Positions 14,214-23,174 are shown, numbered from the stretch's first letter. The stretch is 32,622 nucleotides of DNA from an uncultured Caldilineales bacterium (GCA_937907455.1 CALESQ010000025.1:1-32622); one strand, 5' to 3'. Numbers and translations are program-made. The notes: generated by a model not told the origin, from the letters alone.

Positions 14214-14783
14214 ATGGTCTATGCTGATGTGTTACGTCCTGCTGTGCGCCGCAGTGCCTGGCTCTACGATGCTGCGCTGGTGCTGGGCGGCTCGTGGTTG
14301 ATCGCGCTGAGCGCGCGTGTTGCCCTGCCGCTGCCGTGGAGTCCAGTGCCAGTCACGGGCCAAACGCTGGCGGTGTTGCTGGTGGCTGCGTTGCTGGGCA
14401 GCCGTCGCGGCACACTGGCTGTGCTGGCTACGCTGGCGCAGGGAGTGGCCGGGTTGCCGGTATTTGCTGGTGGCGCGGCTGGGCCGGCTTGGCTACTCGG
14501 CCCAACCGGTGGCTATTGGCTGGGCTTTGTGCTGGCTGCCATGCTCGTGGGTACACTGGCTGAACGCGGTTGGGATCGGCGCATGGTCAGCAGCGCATTG
14601 GCGATGCTGGCGGGCAATGTGGTGATCTACATGGCCGGTGTAGCCTGGCTGACCCAGTTTGTGGGTGGCGTGGAACGCGCCTTGACCGCGGGAGTATTGC
14701 CTTTCCTGGTGGGCGACCTGTTTAAGATTGCTCTGGCTGCCCTGCTGTTGCCCACAGGCTGGCGTTTGCTGGGCCGCCGTTGA
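14214..14783 (+). CDS. bioY: Biotin transporter substrate-binding subunit BioY
   Basis: BioY is the membrane S-component that captures biotin, alone or with the energy-coupling module EcfAT. The 189-aa protein has about six membrane helices and the family motifs SPVPVTGQTLAVLL (about 43-56), GLPVFAGG and LLGPTGGYWLGF. GGAGG (14203-14207) lies 6 nt before ATG 14214. No ecfA or ecfT gene is adjacent, so it works alone or with a module coded elsewhere. A strong hairpin terminator follows, making it a single-gene unit. Confidence 0.95.
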   Translation: MVYADVLRPAVRRSAWLYDAALVLGGSWLIALSARVALPLPWSPVPVTGQTLAVLLVAALLGSRRGTLAVLATLAQGVAGLPVFAGGAAGPAWLLGPTGGYWLGFVLAAMLVGTLAERGWDRRMVSSALAMLAGNVVIYMAGVAWLTQFVGGVERALTAGVLPFLVGDLFKIALAALLLPTGWRLLGRR

Positions 14784-14832
14784 AGCGGCGACACGTCGCC
14801 ACCGAAACTTGCCGAGGAATAACTACCTGCTT

Positions 14833-14874
14833 AAGTCCTTGAGCTGGTCACAATGACCGCCTCAAGGACTTTTG
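14833..14874. terminator. Hairpin terminator after bioY
   Basis: AAGTCCTTGAG (14833-14843) pairs with CTCAAGGACTT (14861-14871), an 11-bp perfect stem. Its loop holds a second small hairpin (GGTCA-CAA-TGACC, 14846-14858). A short run of T follows, and A-rich bases GAAAAG come after. Confidence 0.7.
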
Positions 14875-14922
14875 AAAAGTTCTGTACCCATTGCTCTGAC
14901 GCAGGTATTTGTTGCCAACGTG

Positions 14923-14931
14923 TGGTATAAT
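14923..14931 (+). promoter_or_regulatory. Extended -10 promoter of the CBS-domain gene
   Basis: TGGTATAAT, an extended -10 with a perfect TATAAT at 14926-14931 and no clear -35. The leader would be about 65 nt. Confidence 0.5.
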
Positions 14932-15002
14932 GGCTGTGTTCGATCAGCAGCTTCCGGCAGGCTCTCCCCAGGGAGTCGCCTTTTCGCAAGGATGGTGCTA
15001 TC

Positions 15003-15479
15003 ATGATCTATACAGTTCAGCAAGTCATGCGGACTGCCTTGTGGGCCATCACCCCGCAGGCGTCTTTGGACGAAGCCTTGGCGCTGATGCGTGAGCAGGC
15101 GGTGCGGCGTTTGCCGGTGTTGGATGATGACGGCGAGTTGATAGGCATTCTCAGCCGCGGTGATGTGCGTGAGGCACTCTCCATCGAACGCGCGCAACTG
15201 CCCAGCCCATACGCACCAGAGGCAAACGAAAAGTGGTTGAGCGTCGGTGAGGCCATGACGCCTGATCCGCTGGTAGTGACACCACAGGATAGCCTGACCG
15301 ATGCAGTGGAGTTGATGTTGGCTCGCAAAATCGGCGGGTTGCCGGTGGTAGAAGCAACTCAAGGCTCCGGTCGTCGTCACCTGGTGGGTATTGTCACCGA
15401 CAGCGATATCCTGCGTCTGATGCTGCGGCTGTGGCGTGCAGAAGAATCTGAAAAAACTGTCATACAAAGTCTCAATTAA
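15003..15479 (+). CDS. CBS-domain pair protein
   Basis: A 158-aa stand-alone CBS pair (Bateman module) and nothing else. The first CBS domain spans about 5-62 (VQQVMRTALWAITPQASLDEAL and GILSRGDVREAL). The second spans about 82-150 (VGEAMTPDPLVVTPQDSLTDAVELM and GIVTDSDILRLML). Such proteins sense adenine nucleotides or similar ligands and regulate a partner, which is not identifiable here. AAGGA lies 10 nt before ATG 15003. It is a single-gene unit with its own promoter and terminator. Confidence 0.92.
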   Translation: MIYTVQQVMRTALWAITPQASLDEALALMREQAVRRLPVLDDDGELIGILSRGDVREALSIERAQLPSPYAPEANEKWLSVGEAMTPDPLVVTPQDSLTDAVELMLARKIGGLPVVEATQGSGRRHLVGIVTDSDILRLMLRLWRAEESEKTVIQSLN

Positions 15480-15558
15480 ATTCATGCAGATTTAATTTGC
15501 ATGCAGTATGGTATGGTTGTGCCGGGCACGCCATTTTCCAAACGATTCCGTGTTGTGC

Positions 15559-15580
15559 AGCCCCGATTCAGGGGCTTTTT
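15559..15580 (+). terminator. Rho-independent terminator after the CBS-domain gene
   Basis: AGCCCC (15559-15564) pairs with GGGGCT (15571-15576) around a GATTCA loop, followed by a run of five T (15576-15580). This is the classical form, 80 nt after the stop codon. Confidence 0.8.
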
Positions 15581-15617
15581 ATGTGTTAAAGAAGCGATGA
15601 GTTGCTATGCCTGCTAA

Positions 15618-15746
15618 AATCTGTTTTTTATCAGCTTGCGCCCTAATTTCGATGTGACCGTTACCTTAACCGGCGAGCTTACGCAGGTTGACTTCGGCCA
15701 TGAAGCCTATCGCAGGACCTATATACCGATGTTGTTCCGCCATTGA
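15618..15746 (+). pseudogene. C-terminal remnant of a secreted surface protein
   Basis: An open frame from a stop at 15615 to the TGA at 15744-15746 encodes a tail with VTVTLTGELTQVDFGHEAY and then TYIPMLFRH. This matches in style the last part of the large exported protein just downstream (VLFGLRYDPQTVYLPVILHN). It has no start codon context or signal sequence. I read it as the 3' end of a lost related gene. Together with the gap from 15480 it leaves nothing else in this stretch but the terminator. Confidence 0.5.
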
Positions 15747-15774
15747 TCAACGCCTGCGCGGTGGAGTGAAGAGC

Positions 15775-18462
15775 GTGAAAACTGCCATGACTGAAAACCG
15801 TTTGACTTTCCTGTTCAAATACCTGCGGCACCATGCGCTGCCGTTGCGATTTGTCGCAATCATCATGCTGATAGCAGGGTGGCTGCTGCCTGCAAGCCGC
15901 GGTTTGGCTCAACCGGTTGCGCCGCAAAACAGCGTTTCTTCCACCGCTACCGGTTGTCTGTGGGTAGGTGAGAACTACGGTACTCCCAACGATACCGGCG
16001 AGATGTTTTTAGTCTGGTCGGGCACGGCAACCAGCGCCAAGCTGGTGGGCAGCGAGTTCAATGTCGGCGCATACAACGACATTTACCTCAATGACACCTT
16101 TGTTGGCAAGAGCATTATTGATGGTTCTGCTACCAACGGGCCTTATTGTGACCCGCGCACCGGCGGCACCAAGGAATGGTCGGTTCCGGTGGCGCTGTTG
16201 CAGCAGGGAGTCAACCGTGTGCGCCTCACCGCGGCGCTGAAGTCAGATGGCACCCCAGACGAATGGGGTATGACCAACGTGCATTTGGTGCTGGAGGGCG
16301 AAAACCTGGTAACGCCACAGGTGGTGGATTTTACCTTTACCAGCAGCTACGATAGCACAACACAACCCGCCGCGTTGCAAATTCCGGCGGGCTACAGCGC
16401 AGGTCAGCCCACACCCCTGTTGTTGACAATCCACGGTTGGGGTGATGACCGCTGGGCCTCGCTGACCGATTACGCGCAGGCGGCTAACAGTGCCGGTTGG
16501 CTGCTGGCCTCGCCCGATATGCACGGCGAGCGCAGCGCCTACCCGCGACCGGCCTATGATCATCCCCTGGCGTCGCGTGCCAGCCAGCAGGATATTTTGG
16601 ATACCATTGCCTGGGTGCAGGCGCACTACAACGTGGATGCCAGCCGCATCTACATCGCCGGTGTTTCGATGGGCGCCCAAATCGCGCTGGTGACTGCGGC
16701 TAAAAACCCCGGCCTGTTCGCCGCAGTCGCTGCTGACCGCGGTCCCAGCGATTTGGCACGTTGGTACGACGAGTCGGAGCCGTGGCGCCAACTGTTGATC
16801 GCCCAGGAAACTGGCGGTGAGCCGGACGGCGCGTTGTGGTTCGAATACGAGCGTCGTTCGCCTCTTGTGTTTGCCCGTAACCTGGTAAACACTCCCGTGC
16901 GGCTGTATCAGGCCACGGGAGATACGATAGTGCTGCCGCACCACACCCAGGACATGCTGAATGCCATCCGAGCCGCCTCGGCTGATGCGCCGGTGAGCCT
17001 GGTTAGCTTTGCAGGCAACCACACCACCCCGTTGCCGGGCGGACGCGCCGCGGTGGTGCAATGGCTGAACGGCTATACCCTGGGCAGCTATCCTGCCACA
17101 TTTGATGCCATTACCGATACCTCGACCACAGTTTGGTGGGTGCAGCTCACTCAGCAGGGCACAGCCGAGCGCTGGACCACGCTCAGCGGCGTGCGCGGCA
17201 GCACCAATCAGCTCACCGTTCACACAGTAGATACCACTGGCTTGGACCTGGCAGTGGATGTGGCTGGGCTGGGCTTGCCCAATGCCCGCACCGCAGTGGA
17301 GGATTTGGGGGTGGATCAAGCTACTTTCAGCGCGCAGGCGGTGGATTTAGTGAACGGGCGGGCGCGGCTCAGCCTGAGCAGCGGTGCCCACCGCGTGACG
17401 CTGTACCCCGGCCAAAGTCCTGCGCCGGTGGCTACTGTGGTGTTGCAGGAAGGCAGCAACGGCTACAGCGGCACGCAGGACAGCTTTCTGGACGGCTGGA
17501 ACCCCATCAGCAACTACGGCGGCGCGACGCTAATCCGTCTGCGTTCCCCTAACGTTCATAACGGGGTATTGCGCTTCGATCTGAGCGGTGTGCCCGCGGC
17601 TGCGCTGGCTAATGGGCTGCGCGGGGCGGCGCTCAGCCTGCACGTCACCAACCGCAGCAACGCCAACAGCGCCAGGATAGCCGCCTATCCCCTGACGCGC
17701 GCCTGGATGGAGAATCAAACCACCTGGCAGCAGGCAGCATCGGGTCAGGCCTGGGCACAGGGCGGCGCCAACGGCGTGCCGACGGATCGTAGCAGTGTGG
17801 CCGCGGATACGCGGCTGTTCGATGCCACAGGCGTGCGCCGCGGCTTCGATGTCACTTCGTCAGTGGCAAGCTGGCTGGCTGCTCCGGCCTCTAACTATGG
17901 TTGGATGTTGCGCAGCGATGATCCTGATGTGGGTTATGATGTGGCCGCGCGCGAAAATACCAATGCCAGCCTGCGCCCGCGCCTGCTGTTGGTGTATCCG
18001 GTGACGCCGCCTACTCCTACTCCCACGGCCACACCCACCCTTACCCCCACGCCTACCGCTACGCCTACGGCCACGCCCACTGCCACCCCTACAGTCACCC
18101 CCACGGCCACGGCTACCCCGGTGCAGGGTGGCATACGCGGCGTGGTGTGGAACGACCTCAACACCAATCAAATCCACGAGGACAACGAGCCGGGTATGGC
18201 AGGCGTTACCCTGACCCTGTCCTATAACGGCGCGCCTGTGGCAACCCGGCAAAGTGCCGCCGATGGCAGCTTTGAATTTGCCGGTCTGGCGGTTGATCGT
18301 TACTATATGGTGATAGCAACACCGCCCGCGGCGTTTGCGCCCACTACGCCCATGCAACGCACGGTTTACGTGTCGGCTGGCGTGATGCTGGATGTGCTGT
18401 TTGGTCTGCGTTACGATCCGCAGACAGTGTATTTGCCTGTGATTCTGCACAACGCCGAGTGA
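15775..18462 (+). CDS. Secreted alpha/beta-hydrolase (esterase/peptidase) with DNRLRE and SdrD-B-like domains
   Basis: A large exported enzyme of 895 aa. The signal peptide covers about 1-45, cleaved after RGLA. Residues 55-170 form a beta-rich domain. Residues 180-450 form an alpha/beta hydrolase of the prolyl-oligopeptidase/feruloyl-esterase kind. Its nucleophile is Ser in GVSMGAQ (about 298), with probable Asp in ATGDTIV (about 384) and His in GNHTTP (about 415). A DNRLRE-type domain (about 550-740) contains GVLRFDLSG and WMENQTTWQQA. A Thr/Pro linker (about 744-782) leads to an SdrD-B-like domain (RGVVWNDLNTNQIHEDNEPG) and the tail VYLPVILHN. GGAG 8 nt before GTG 15775 supports that start; ATG 15787 is the alternative. 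It probably cleaves polymer-linked esters or peptides outside the cell. Confidence 0.85.
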   Translation: MKTAMTENRLTFLFKYLRHHALPLRFVAIIMLIAGWLLPASRGLAQPVAPQNSVSSTATGCLWVGENYGTPNDTGEMFLVWSGTATSAKLVGSEFNVGAYNDIYLNDTFVGKSIIDGSATNGPYCDPRTGGTKEWSVPVALLQQGVNRVRLTAALKSDGTPDEWGMTNVHLVLEGENLVTPQVVDFTFTSSYDSTTQPAALQIPAGYSAGQPTPLLLTIHGWGDDRWASLTDYAQAANSAGWLLASPDMHGERSAYPRPAYDHPLASRASQQDILDTIAWVQAHYNVDASRIYIAGVSMGAQIALVTAAKNPGLFAAVAADRGPSDLARWYDESEPWRQLLIAQETGGEPDGALWFEYERRSPLVFARNLVNTPVRLYQATGDTIVLPHHTQDMLNAIRAASADAPVSLVSFAGNHTTPLPGGRAAVVQWLNGYTLGSYPATFDAITDTSTTVWWVQLTQQGTAERWTTLSGVRGSTNQLTVHTVDTTGLDLAVDVAGLGLPNARTAVEDLGVDQATFSAQAVDLVNGRARLSLSSGAHRVTLYPGQSPAPVATVVLQEGSNGYSGTQDSFLDGWNPISNYGGATLIRLRSPNVHNGVLRFDLSGVPAAALANGLRGAALSLHVTNRSNANSARIAAYPLTRAWMENQTTWQQAASGQAWAQGGANGVPTDRSSVAADTRLFDATGVRRGFDVTSSVASWLAAPASNYGWMLRSDDPDVGYDVAARENTNASLRPRLLLVYPVTPPTPTPTATPTLTPTPTATPTATPTATPTVTPTATATPVQGGIRGVVWNDLNTNQIHEDNEPGMAGVTLTLSYNGAPVATRQSAADGSFEFAGLAVDRYYMVIATPPAAFAPTTPMQRTVYVSAGVMLDVLFGLRYDPQTVYLPVILHNAE

Positions 18463-18483
18463 TGATCGGCTCCCCACTAGTTC

Positions 18484-19179
18484 ATGGATTTTGAAGCTTT
18501 CTACGACACCTACTGGCAGGCGCAGGGCGATCAGTTCGATCACCGGCGGCAAAGCCGCTTGACGCGCCATGTCCACGCCGGTGATGCGGTGTTGCAGGTA
18601 GATTGCGGCCCCGGTGTGTTGGCCGCGCGTCTGGCCGATCTGGGCGCGCAGGTCACCGCTACCGATCTCTCGGCCGAGGCCGTGCGCCGCGCCCGTAGTC
18701 GCGGCATCAATGCTATTCAGCTCAACCCAGATCGCGCGCCGCTGCCCTTCGCCGCAGCCGCTTTCGACGTAGTAGTGAGTGACTCGCAGATTGAGCACCG
18801 CGTAGACTTTGCCCATTATCTGGATGAATGTGGGCGCGTGCTCAAGCCGGGCGGGCGGCTGGTGCTGTGTGTACCCAACGCTGCGCATTGGTGGCTGCGC
18901 TGGAACCTGCTGCGCGGGCGTTTCCCCTATGTGCCACATACCCCCACCGACTGGCTGCATTTGCGCTTCTTTGCCCTGCCAGAGCTGCGCAGCCTGCTGG
19001 CCGAGCGTGACCTGTGCATCGAGCATGTTGATGGTAGCGCCAGCCTGTGGGTGCGCGGCCTGTACCCGGCGTGGCTGCGGGGCGGTCTGTCGGCGCGGTT
19101 GTATGAGGCGCTCACCCGCTGGCGCCCCACGCTGTTTGGCCGTGACCTGATCCTGCTGGCGCGTAAAGGAACCGCATGA
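18484..19179 (+). CDS. SAM-dependent methyltransferase (class I)
   Basis: A 231-aa class I methyltransferase. Motif I is VLQVDCGPGVLAARLADLG (about 37-55), followed by VTATDLSAEAVRRA, FDVVVSDSQIEH (motif IV region) and RVLKPGGRLVLCVPN. The layout matches the Methyltransf_11 group found in cell-surface polysaccharide clusters. Its stop overlaps the flippase start (ATGA), so it most likely modifies a sugar or lipid intermediate handled by that flippase. The substrate is unknown. Confidence 0.85.
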   Translation: MDFEAFYDTYWQAQGDQFDHRRQSRLTRHVHAGDAVLQVDCGPGVLAARLADLGAQVTATDLSAEAVRRARSRGINAIQLNPDRAPLPFAAAAFDVVVSDSQIEHRVDFAHYLDECGRVLKPGGRLVLCVPNAAHWWLRWNLLRGRFPYVPHTPTDWLHLRFFALPELRSLLAERDLCIEHVDGSASLWVRGLYPAWLRGGLSARLYEALTRWRPTLFGRDLILLARKGTA

Positions 19180-20642
19180 CTCTGCGCGCGCGCGTGACAC
19201 GCGGCCTGTTCTGGGAGGGCGGGGCTGCGCTCATCGCCCAGGTGATGAGTTTTGTAGTCAGCCTGCTGCTCACCCGCCTGCTGGTGGCCGAGTACTTTGG
19301 GCTGATCTCGATTGCCACGCTGGCGATCCAATCGCTGCTGCTGTTGCAGGAAATGGGTTTCAGCGCGGCCTTGATCTATCGCCAGGACAATGTGGAAGAG
19401 GCGGCCCACACCGCGCATTGGGCTATTATTGCCAGCAGCCTGCTGCTTTATGCCGCCGCCTTTGTCCTGTCGCCGTTGTGGGCAGGGTTCTTCCGCAGCC
19501 CTGAGGTGACCCCGGTGCTGCGCGTGTTGGCTCTCACTATCGTCATCGGCAGTTTCAGTCGCGTACCCTATACCCTGCTGGCTAAAGAGCTGGATTTCCG
19601 CAAAAAAGTGCTGCCTGAGGTGCTGGGCAGCATCCTTGGCAATTCTGCTGCGTTGTTGACCGCGCTGCTGGGCTGGCGTGTGTGGGCCATTGTCGCCGGT
19701 GAGCTGGTATCGGCTACCCTGGTAACGCTGCTGGTGTACGGGGTATCGGCGTGGCGGCCGCGACGGCTTTTCAACATCGGCTATTTTCGCGAGTTGTTGA
19801 GCTACGGCAAGCACGTCACCGCCAGCCAATTGCTGATCTTCGGCATTACCAACATTGACGATGTGTTTGTGGGACGGATGGCCGGCAAAGCCGCGCTGGG
19901 CTATTATGGCATCGCCTACAAGGTATCAAATACTCCGGCCACCACCATTGCCCGCATGGTCAGCCGCGTGACGTTGCCGGCGTTCAGCTTGTTGCAAAAC
20001 GACATCGCGCGTCTGCGCAGCACCTTCTTCCGCCAGATGCATTTAATTGCTGCCGTGGCTATGCCTATCGGCGCGGCTACAGTGTTGTTTGCTCACGATT
20101 TTGTCTATGCCGTGATGAACGATCATTGGTCTCCGGCCATCCTGCCGATGCAGATTTTGGCTGTGTATGGGGTGATCCGTGCCCTGGCCTCCAGCATGGG
20201 CAGTGTTTTTCAGGCTGCCGGCAAGCCGCAATGGTTGGCAGGCATTGCCTTGTGGCGCTTTCTCACCATGGCTGCGCTGCTCTACCCGGCGACGCGCTGG
20301 GGTGGCGTGGTGGGCGTGTCGTGGCTGTCAGCCGGTGTAGCCGTGGTAGACTTTGCTTTGTCTGCTTATCTGGCGAACAGGATTTTGCAGGCGCGGGCCG
20401 CCACTTATGCTACAATAACCCTGCCGCTGCTGCTGTGTGCGGTGTTGGCCGGCGCGCTGGGCTTCGGGCTGAACCGTGCCTTGCTGGCTGCCGGGTTGTG
20501 GGATGTGGCCGCGCTGCTGGCTGGCGGGCTGCTGATGGGGCTGCTCTATGCCCTGTTGATCTGGCGCTTCGATCCTGAACTGCGTCAGGAATTGACAAAG
20601 CTGTCAGGTTGGCTGCGTGGTGGCAAGCGCAGCACCTTGTAA
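19176..20642 (+). CDS. Wzx-like polysaccharide flippase
   Basis: A 488-aa integral membrane protein with about twelve to fourteen helices, of the MATE/MOP-type polysaccharide exporter family. It starts LRARVTRGLFWEGGAALIAQVMSFV and has the family segment YGKHVTASQLLIFGITNIDDVFVGRMAGKAALGYYGIAYK (about 209-248). It would flip a lipid-linked oligosaccharide across the cytoplasmic membrane. It is coupled by ATGA overlap to the upstream methyltransferase and precedes a Wzz-like protein, which supports an envelope-polysaccharide role. No glycosyltransferase or Wzy polymerase is in the group. Confidence 0.9.
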   Translation: MTLRARVTRGLFWEGGAALIAQVMSFVVSLLLTRLLVAEYFGLISIATLAIQSLLLLQEMGFSAALIYRQDNVEEAAHTAHWAIIASSLLLYAAAFVLSPLWAGFFRSPEVTPVLRVLALTIVIGSFSRVPYTLLAKELDFRKKVLPEVLGSILGNSAALLTALLGWRVWAIVAGELVSATLVTLLVYGVSAWRPRRLFNIGYFRELLSYGKHVTASQLLIFGITNIDDVFVGRMAGKAALGYYGIAYKVSNTPATTIARMVSRVTLPAFSLLQNDIARLRSTFFRQMHLIAAVAMPIGAATVLFAHDFVYAVMNDHWSPAILPMQILAVYGVIRALASSMGSVFQAAGKPQWLAGIALWRFLTMAALLYPATRWGGVVGVSWLSAGVAVVDFALSAYLANRILQARAATYATITLPLLLCAVLAGALGFGLNRALLAAGLWDVAALLAGGLLMGLLYALLIWRFDPELRQELTKLSGWLRGGKRSTL

Positions 20643-20657
20643 GGTTTGAGGATTTTC

Positions 20658-21905
20658 ATGCAAGAAAAAACTGCCGGCAAGTCGCACGCCGGTTCCCCTT
20701 CTATTCGTGCCATCCTGCGCCGCCGCTGGTGGCTGATTGCCGCTGTGGTGGCCGGTGCGCTTGTTGTGACTCTGCTGGTCACGCTCAACGCGCCGCAAAG
20801 CTACCGTTCATCCTTGCGTTTGCAGGCGCTGGCGCTGGATGATCAGGAAGTGGCGCTGTACACGCGCCGCGCCAGCGACACCGTGGGCGACCAAATTGCC
20901 CTGACGCAGTTTAATTTCAACGAAACGCTGCAAAACTCGCTAATCGCCTGGCGCACTATCCGCGATTTAGGGCTGGATATCAGCGCCAGCACGTTGTTGA
21001 AGAGCCTTAACACCACGGCATCGGGCGATTTTGTCACGGTCACTTATGATGCTCCCTCGCCACAGCAGGCCATGGATGTGCTGAACCGGCATGTGGAAAA
21101 CGCAATGAGCTACTACAACAGTGTGCGTTCCCGTCCCGCCAGCATCACCGGCCAGTTTATCGCCGCCGAGTTGACCGCTCAAGGTCAGACGCTGAAGCAG
21201 GCACAGCAAGCTGTGTTGCAGTTCCAGCTTGAGCATACCCTGGGCGATCTGCCGCGTGAGATCAATGCCTTGCAGGATGTGTTGCGCAGCCTGCGCACCC
21301 AGCGTGATGCCGCGGCGGTACAGGCCGCGCAGGCTGATGCGGTGGCGCAGCAGTACACGGCGCTGGCCGACCAAACCGAGGCAGAGCTGGCGGATGCGCA
21401 GCGGGTGCTCGATGCCCTGCTGGCCGCCGCGCCGGCTTCTCCCTCAGCGTTGCAGCAGGCGCAACTTGATGCCCAGGCTGAGCAAACGGCCAGCCTGCGC
21501 CAGGCCTTGCGCGATCAACGCGGCGCGGCCGCAGCGCGCCACATCGAAGCTGAGGGCGCGCGCGCCGCGCTGGCGCAAACCGACGTTGTGCAGGCACAGC
21601 GCAGCGGCGATCTGGCGCAGTTGCTCAGCCTCAGCAGCGAGTACGGTGACTTGCAGGCCACGGTGGACACGGCCGCGGCTGACTATGAATTCCTGCGCAG
21701 CAAGGCAGCCGAGGCGCGGCTAAAGCAGGCACAGGTCAATCGCATCGGCTCGTTGCAGATCGTAGACCCGGCTTTTCTGCCCACCGAACCTGGTGATTCG
21801 GCTGTGTTGCAGTTGATGTTGCTGGTGACGGTGGTCGGTTTGTTAGTAGGGCTGGTGTTAGCATTGCTGCTGGAGTTCATCAGCCCGACGCGAGGTGTAG
21901 CATGA
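20658..21905 (+). CDS. Wzz/polysaccharide co-polymerase-like protein
   Basis: A 415-aa protein with one membrane helix near each end (about 22-45 and 380-405) and a long extracytoplasmic part between. Residues 165-370 are rich in Ala, Gln and Leu heptads and should form coiled coils. This is the architecture of Wzz-type chain-length regulators. It carries no C-terminal tyrosine kinase domain. The last helix lies close to DPAFLPTEPG, the Pro-rich segment these proteins carry. GAGG 6 nt before ATG 20658 sets the start. It follows the flippase and overlaps the next gene by ATGA. Confidence 0.8.
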   Translation: MQEKTAGKSHAGSPSIRAILRRRWWLIAAVVAGALVVTLLVTLNAPQSYRSSLRLQALALDDQEVALYTRRASDTVGDQIALTQFNFNETLQNSLIAWRTIRDLGLDISASTLLKSLNTTASGDFVTVTYDAPSPQQAMDVLNRHVENAMSYYNSVRSRPASITGQFIAAELTAQGQTLKQAQQAVLQFQLEHTLGDLPREINALQDVLRSLRTQRDAAAVQAAQADAVAQQYTALADQTEAELADAQRVLDALLAAAPASPSALQQAQLDAQAEQTASLRQALRDQRGAAAARHIEAEGARAALAQTDVVQAQRSGDLAQLLSLSSEYGDLQATVDTAAADYEFLRSKAAEARLKQAQVNRIGSLQIVDPAFLPTEPGDSAVLQLMLLVTVVGLLVGLVLALLLEFISPTRGVA

Positions 21906-22777
21906 AGCCGCTGGCTCGCACGGTTGCTGCTTGTCCTGCCTGCCACGCGCCTTTGCAGTGGCCCGATGCCCCGGCGCGTGCTGAGTGTTCTGCCTGTGGC
22001 CGGGTGTATGCCGTGGCCCAGGGCGCGGCCTGGCTGCATCTCGATGCCGCAGGCGCGCCGGTGACTCCCGCCCTGCCACAGCCCGCGCCGCAGACAGGCG
22101 CGCTGCGCCGCGCCTGGAGCAAGGCCCCGCAGCCTAATTTTGCCTTCAAGACGGCAGCCAGTCGGGGGCGCATCCCTGCGTTTGTGCAGCAGCAGGGGCC
22201 AGATGCAGTGATCCTTAACCTGGGGTCGGGCCGTACCGATTTTGGGCCGCGTGTGGTGAACCTGGACATTGCACCGTATGCGCATGTGGATATTGTGGCC
22301 GTGGGCGAGCGTTTGCCGGTGGCTGATACCTGTCTGGACGCTGTGATCACCCAAGGGGTGTTGGAGCATGTGCCCGATCTGCGCGCCACGCTGGCCGAGA
22401 TTGACCGTGTGCTGCGCCCCGGTGGTTTGGTGTACCACGAAGCACCTTTTGTGCAGGGCTTTCATGCCTCGCCCAACGATTTTCGCCGCTTTACAGCCGT
22501 GGGAATGCGTGAACTGGCTCCCGGCTACGCGGTGCAGGCGCAGGGCGTGGCCGTTGGCCCCAGCTCGGCGTTGATGTGGATCGCCAGTGAATGGCTGGCG
22601 TTGTGCTTCTCGCTGGGTAATCCTACGCTGCTCAAGGCCGGGCGACGCCTGTTTCCGTGGCTGCTCAGCCCGCTGAAGTGGCTGGACGCCTGGCTGGAGC
22701 GCCATCCGCGCGCCGAGTTGATCGCCTCTGCCTTTTACCTTGTCGCACGCAAGCCGGATGGCAGCAGCGAGCACTAA
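21902..22777 (+). CDS. SAM-dependent methyltransferase with N-terminal zinc ribbon
   Basis: A 291-aa protein. Residues 11-32 hold two CxxC pairs (CPAC and CSAC) that should bind zinc, as in Trm112-like or DUF951-like ribbons at the front of sugar methyltransferases. The methyltransferase part has VILNLGSGRTDFGPRVVNLDI (about 103-123), LDAVITQGVLEHVPD, and RVLRPGGLVYHEAPFVQGFH. The gene overlaps the Wzz-like gene (ATGA) and closes the envelope group. It probably methylates a glycan or lipid; the acceptor is unknown. Confidence 0.83.
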   Translation: MKPLARTVAACPACHAPLQWPDAPARAECSACGRVYAVAQGAAWLHLDAAGAPVTPALPQPAPQTGALRRAWSKAPQPNFAFKTAASRGRIPAFVQQQGPDAVILNLGSGRTDFGPRVVNLDIAPYAHVDIVAVGERLPVADTCLDAVITQGVLEHVPDLRATLAEIDRVLRPGGLVYHEAPFVQGFHASPNDFRRFTAVGMRELAPGYAVQAQGVAVGPSSALMWIASEWLALCFSLGNPTLLKAGRRLFPWLLSPLKWLDAWLERHPRAELIASAFYLVARKPDGSSEH

Positions 22778-22877
22778 AGCAGGCATTTCACCGTGTCTGG
22801 TCGAGCAGGCCGGTGCGACCGTACCGCAACCAGCGCCGCCGCTGACAATCACTGCGCAGCAGGAATCAGGTCTTTTT

Positions 22878-23174
22878 ATGCAACTTTCATCCGCCGACAT
22901 CCAACACATCGCCGAGTTGGCCAAGCTCACCCTGACGCCCGATGAAATCGAGCAGTACCGTCGCCAGCTATCCGCCATTCTGGACCATTTCGAGACTCTG
23001 CGTCAGGTGGATACCTCCAGCGTGCCACCTACAGCCAGCGTGTTGCCGTTGCGCACGGTGCTGCGCGCCGATGTGGCGCACCCCGGCCTCAGCAACGCCG
23101 AGGCTCTCGCCAACGCGCCCGATCAGGCCGAAGGCTTTTTCCGTGTGCGCGCGGTGTTTGGGCAAGACGAGTAG
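22878..23174 (+). CDS. gatC: Asp-tRNA(Asn)/Glu-tRNA(Gln) amidotransferase subunit C
   Basis: GatC, 98 aa, is the small subunit that wraps and stabilises GatA in the GatCAB complex that amidates misacylated Glu-tRNA(Gln) or Asp-tRNA(Asn). Typical segments are IQHIAELAKLTLTPDEIEQY, LSAILDHFETLRQVDTS and the C-terminal FFRVRAVFG. ATG 22878 is chosen from homology; AGGA lies upstream at slightly long spacing. gatA follows after 320 bp rather than directly. gatB is not in the window. Confidence 0.93.
   Translation: MQLSSADIQHIAELAKLTLTPDEIEQYRRQLSAILDHFETLRQVDTSSVPPTASVLPLRTVLRADVAHPGLSNAEALANAPDQAEGFFRVRAVFGQDE

Noticed and set aside
14787..14800. GGCGAC-AC-GTCGCC hairpin after bioY
   Set aside because: The two-base loop is too small and no T run follows; the hairpin at 14833 is the real terminator.
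17860..19200. 446-codon minus-strand open frame
   Set aside because: It lies antisense to the secreted hydrolase and methyltransferase, which have clear domains; it is a shadow of GC-rich codon use.
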